DNA from: Arthrobacter bambusae
GTDB lineage: Bacteria > Actinomycetota > Actinomycetes > Actinomycetales > Micrococcaceae
Direction of reading: 5' to 3'
DNA: 64,000 nt
Assembly (NCBI RefSeq): GCF_030812595.1
Contig: NZ_JAUSSZ010000004.1
Location: 62,001-126,000 of the forward strand
Shown here: positions 62,512 to 64,000 of the stretch, piece by piece
How the letters are laid out: each line of letters begins with the position of its first letter
How positions within the stretch are numbered: position 1 is the stretch's first letter
Translations under genes and position numbers: made by a program
The notes under the pieces: model-generated
What the model saw: only the letters and a program-made list of their open reading frames with translations
Database searches by the model: none
Told to the model about the DNA's origin: nothing

Positions 62512-64000
62512 TCAGCGGCGCTTCTTCTTGTTGGATGCGCGCTGCCTGCCATCTTCGGCAGCCTTGGCAGGATTGCCTGAGCGTCCCGAGGACCGGCCCT
62601 CAACGCGGGTCTGGGTCCCACCGTCTTCACCAGGTGCCGTGTACTGCAGTTGAACAGGCTTCTCCGGGGCTTCGAGACCGGCCGCGCGGATCTGCGGATC
62701 ATGATGTTCCACGTGACCGCCCTCGGGGCTGCCGTCCACCACGACTACGTCTTCGGCAGGGGTTACTTCTACCTCCAGGTTGTAGAGGAAACCCACGCTC
62801 TCCTCGCGGATGGCCTCCATCATGCTCTGGAACATCGTGAAACCTTCACGCTGATACTCGACCAGCGGATCCCTCTGGGCCATGGCGCGCAGACCGATGC
62901 CCTCTTTGAGGTAATCCATCTCATAGAGGTGCTCCTGCCACTTGCGTCCAATGACGGAGAGGACAACCCTGCGCTCAAGCTCACGCATGTTCTCGGAGCC
63001 AATGGCTTCTTCCCGTTCCTTGTAAACGAGCTTCGCGTCCGAAAGGATCTCGTTTTTGAGGAATTCAACGGACACGCGGGATTTGCCGCCGGCCTCGTCA
63101 ATGATGTCCTGGGCCGTCACGGTTACCGGGTAGAGCGTCTTGAGGTTGGTCCACAGTTGGTGGAAGTCCCAATCATCGCCGGTTCCATCCGCCGTCGCGG
63201 CATCTATCAGGGCGTTGATGGTGTCTTCCAGGAAGTACTGGACCTTTTCGTGCAGATCGTCGCCTTCAAGGATCCTGCGACGGTCGCCGTAGATGGCTTC
63301 ACGCTGGCGGTTCAGGACGTCGTCGTACTTGAGGACGTTCTTGCGCTGCTCGGCGTTCCGCCCTTCGACCTGGCCCTGGGCCGAAGCGATCGCACGCGAC
63401 ACGAGCTTCGATTCGAGGGCAACGTCGTCCGGCACTGAGCTGTTCATGAGGCGCTCGGCGGCACCTGAATTGAAAAGCCTCATGAGGTCATCGGTCAGCG
63501 AGAGGTAGAAACGGGACTCCCCCGGGTCACCCTGGCGCCCCGAGCGGCCACGAAGCTGGTTGTCGATTCGACGGGATTCGTGGCGTTCCGTACCCAGGAC
63601 GTACAGGCCGCCAAGTCCAAGCACTTCCTCATGCTCGTCCTTGACTGCCTGCTTGGCCGCCTCGAGTGCTTCCGGCCACGCGGCCTCGTATTCTTCGGAG
63701 TTCTCTTCGGGGTCCAGGCCCCGCTTTGCCAGTTCGGCGATGGCCGTGAACTCGGCGTTTCCGCCCAGCATGATGTCCGTACCGCGGCCGGCCATGTTGG
63801 TAGCGACCGTGACAGCACCCTTGCGCCCCGCCTGCGCCACAATGGCGGCCTCCCGCGCGTGGTTCTTTGCGTTCAGGACCTCGTGCCGGATGCCTTCCTT
63901 GGCCAACAGCTTGGCAAGGTATTCGCTCTTCTCCACGCTGGTGGTGCCCACGAGCACGGGTTGTCCTTTTTCGTGCCGTTCCGCGATGTCCTTCACGACG
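62512..64000 (-). CDS. secA: Preprotein translocase ATPase SecA, C-terminal half (5' end beyond window)
   Basis: The frame is open to the right edge and encodes the last 496 residues of SecA. Present are the second nucleotide-binding domain ([60 protein letters not shown]), the helical scaffold and wing domains ([20 protein letters not shown]) and a tail ending in NKKKRR. The Cys-rich zinc-binding tail of some SecA proteins is absent, as in many actinobacteria. SecA drives Sec-dependent export. The [17 protein letters not shown] motif agrees with the housekeeping SecA1. Confidence 0.96.
   Translation of the reverse strand, partial: VVKDIAERHEKGQPVLVGTTSVEKSEYLAKLLAKEGIRHEVLNAKNHAREAAIVAQAGRKGAVTVATNMAGRGTDIMLGGNAEFTAIAELAKRGLDPEENSEEYEAAWPEALEAAKQAVKDEHEEVLGLGGLYVLGTERHESRRIDNQLRGRSGRQGDPGESRFYLSLTDDLMRLFNSGAAERLMNSSVPDDVALESKLVSRAIASAQGQVEGRNAEQRKNVLKYDDVLNRQREAIYGDRRRILEGDDLHEKVQYFLEDTINALIDAATADGTGDDWDFHQLWTNLKTLYPVTVTAQDIIDEAGGKSRVSVEFLKNEILSDAKLVYKEREEAIGSENMRELERRVVLSVIGRKWQEHLYEMDYLKEGIGLRAMAQRDPLVEYQREGFTMFQSMMEAIREESVGFLYNLEVEVTPAEDVVVVDGSPEGGHVEHHDPQIRAAGLEAPEKPVQLQYTAPGEDGGTQTRVEGRSSGRSGNPAKAAEDGRQRASNKKKRR

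Overview
The window looks like chromosome of a high-GC actinobacterium of the Micrococcaceae, most likely Arthrobacter, Pseudarthrobacter or Paenarthrobacter. The basis is high GC, frequent GTG/TTG starts, a WhiB1-type regulator beside a PdtaS-type kinase (the neighbours Rv3219/Rv3220c in Mycobacterium), a BldC-like regulator, an Rv3235-family gene beside secA, a fused RmlC-RmlD protein and a ~180 kDa NAD-glutamate dehydrogenase. The genus is inference; no rRNA is present.

Layout. 1-1707 (minus): tadC (cut by the window edge), tadB and the last 81 codons of tadA, genes of a Tad/Flp pilus assembly machine. 1703-20003: an integrated element of about 18.3 kb inserted inside tadA; the first 332 codons of tadA lie beyond its other end, up to 20993. 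The element carries a large serine integrase at its right edge, an early/replication block (HTH protein, small overlapping genes, helicase-loader-like protein, DnaB), a zinc-ribbon protein possibly related to small terminases, tail-fibre and receptor-binding genes, an OLD-type ATPase/nuclease, a small serine recombinase, and a plus-strand run of small envelope proteins plus a HEPN-like protein. No capsid, portal, large terminase, tape-measure or lysis gene is visible, so it is a decayed prophage or a satellite-type element. Its ends share AGTGC, and joining them restores an uninterrupted tadA frame.

21-46 kb: surface and polysaccharide locus. An S53 peptidase with three SLH domains and a GH25 muramidase with four C-terminal repeats share a 56-nt upstream element. 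Then come a flippase, GT2 glycosyltransferases, dTDP-rhamnose genes (rmlB, rmlCD and a separate rmlA), a DUF2304 protein, a sugar epimerase, an OafA-type acyltransferase with SGNH domain, a large membrane protein, and a translationally coupled glf-glfT2-wzm-wzt operon. Together these suggest a rhamnose- and galactofuranose-containing cell-wall glycan, with both a flippase and an ABC exporter encoded.

46-64 kb: conserved backbone. An EccC/EssC-like FHA-FtsK ATPase without visible WXG100 partners, whiB1 with a CRP-like site, pdtaS, NAD-GDH, cpaB-cpaE (pilus genes now about 37 kb from tadA), a bldC-like gene, a LysM protein, an Rv3235-family protein, and the C-terminal half of secA running off the right edge. 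No tRNA, rRNA or CRISPR array was seen.
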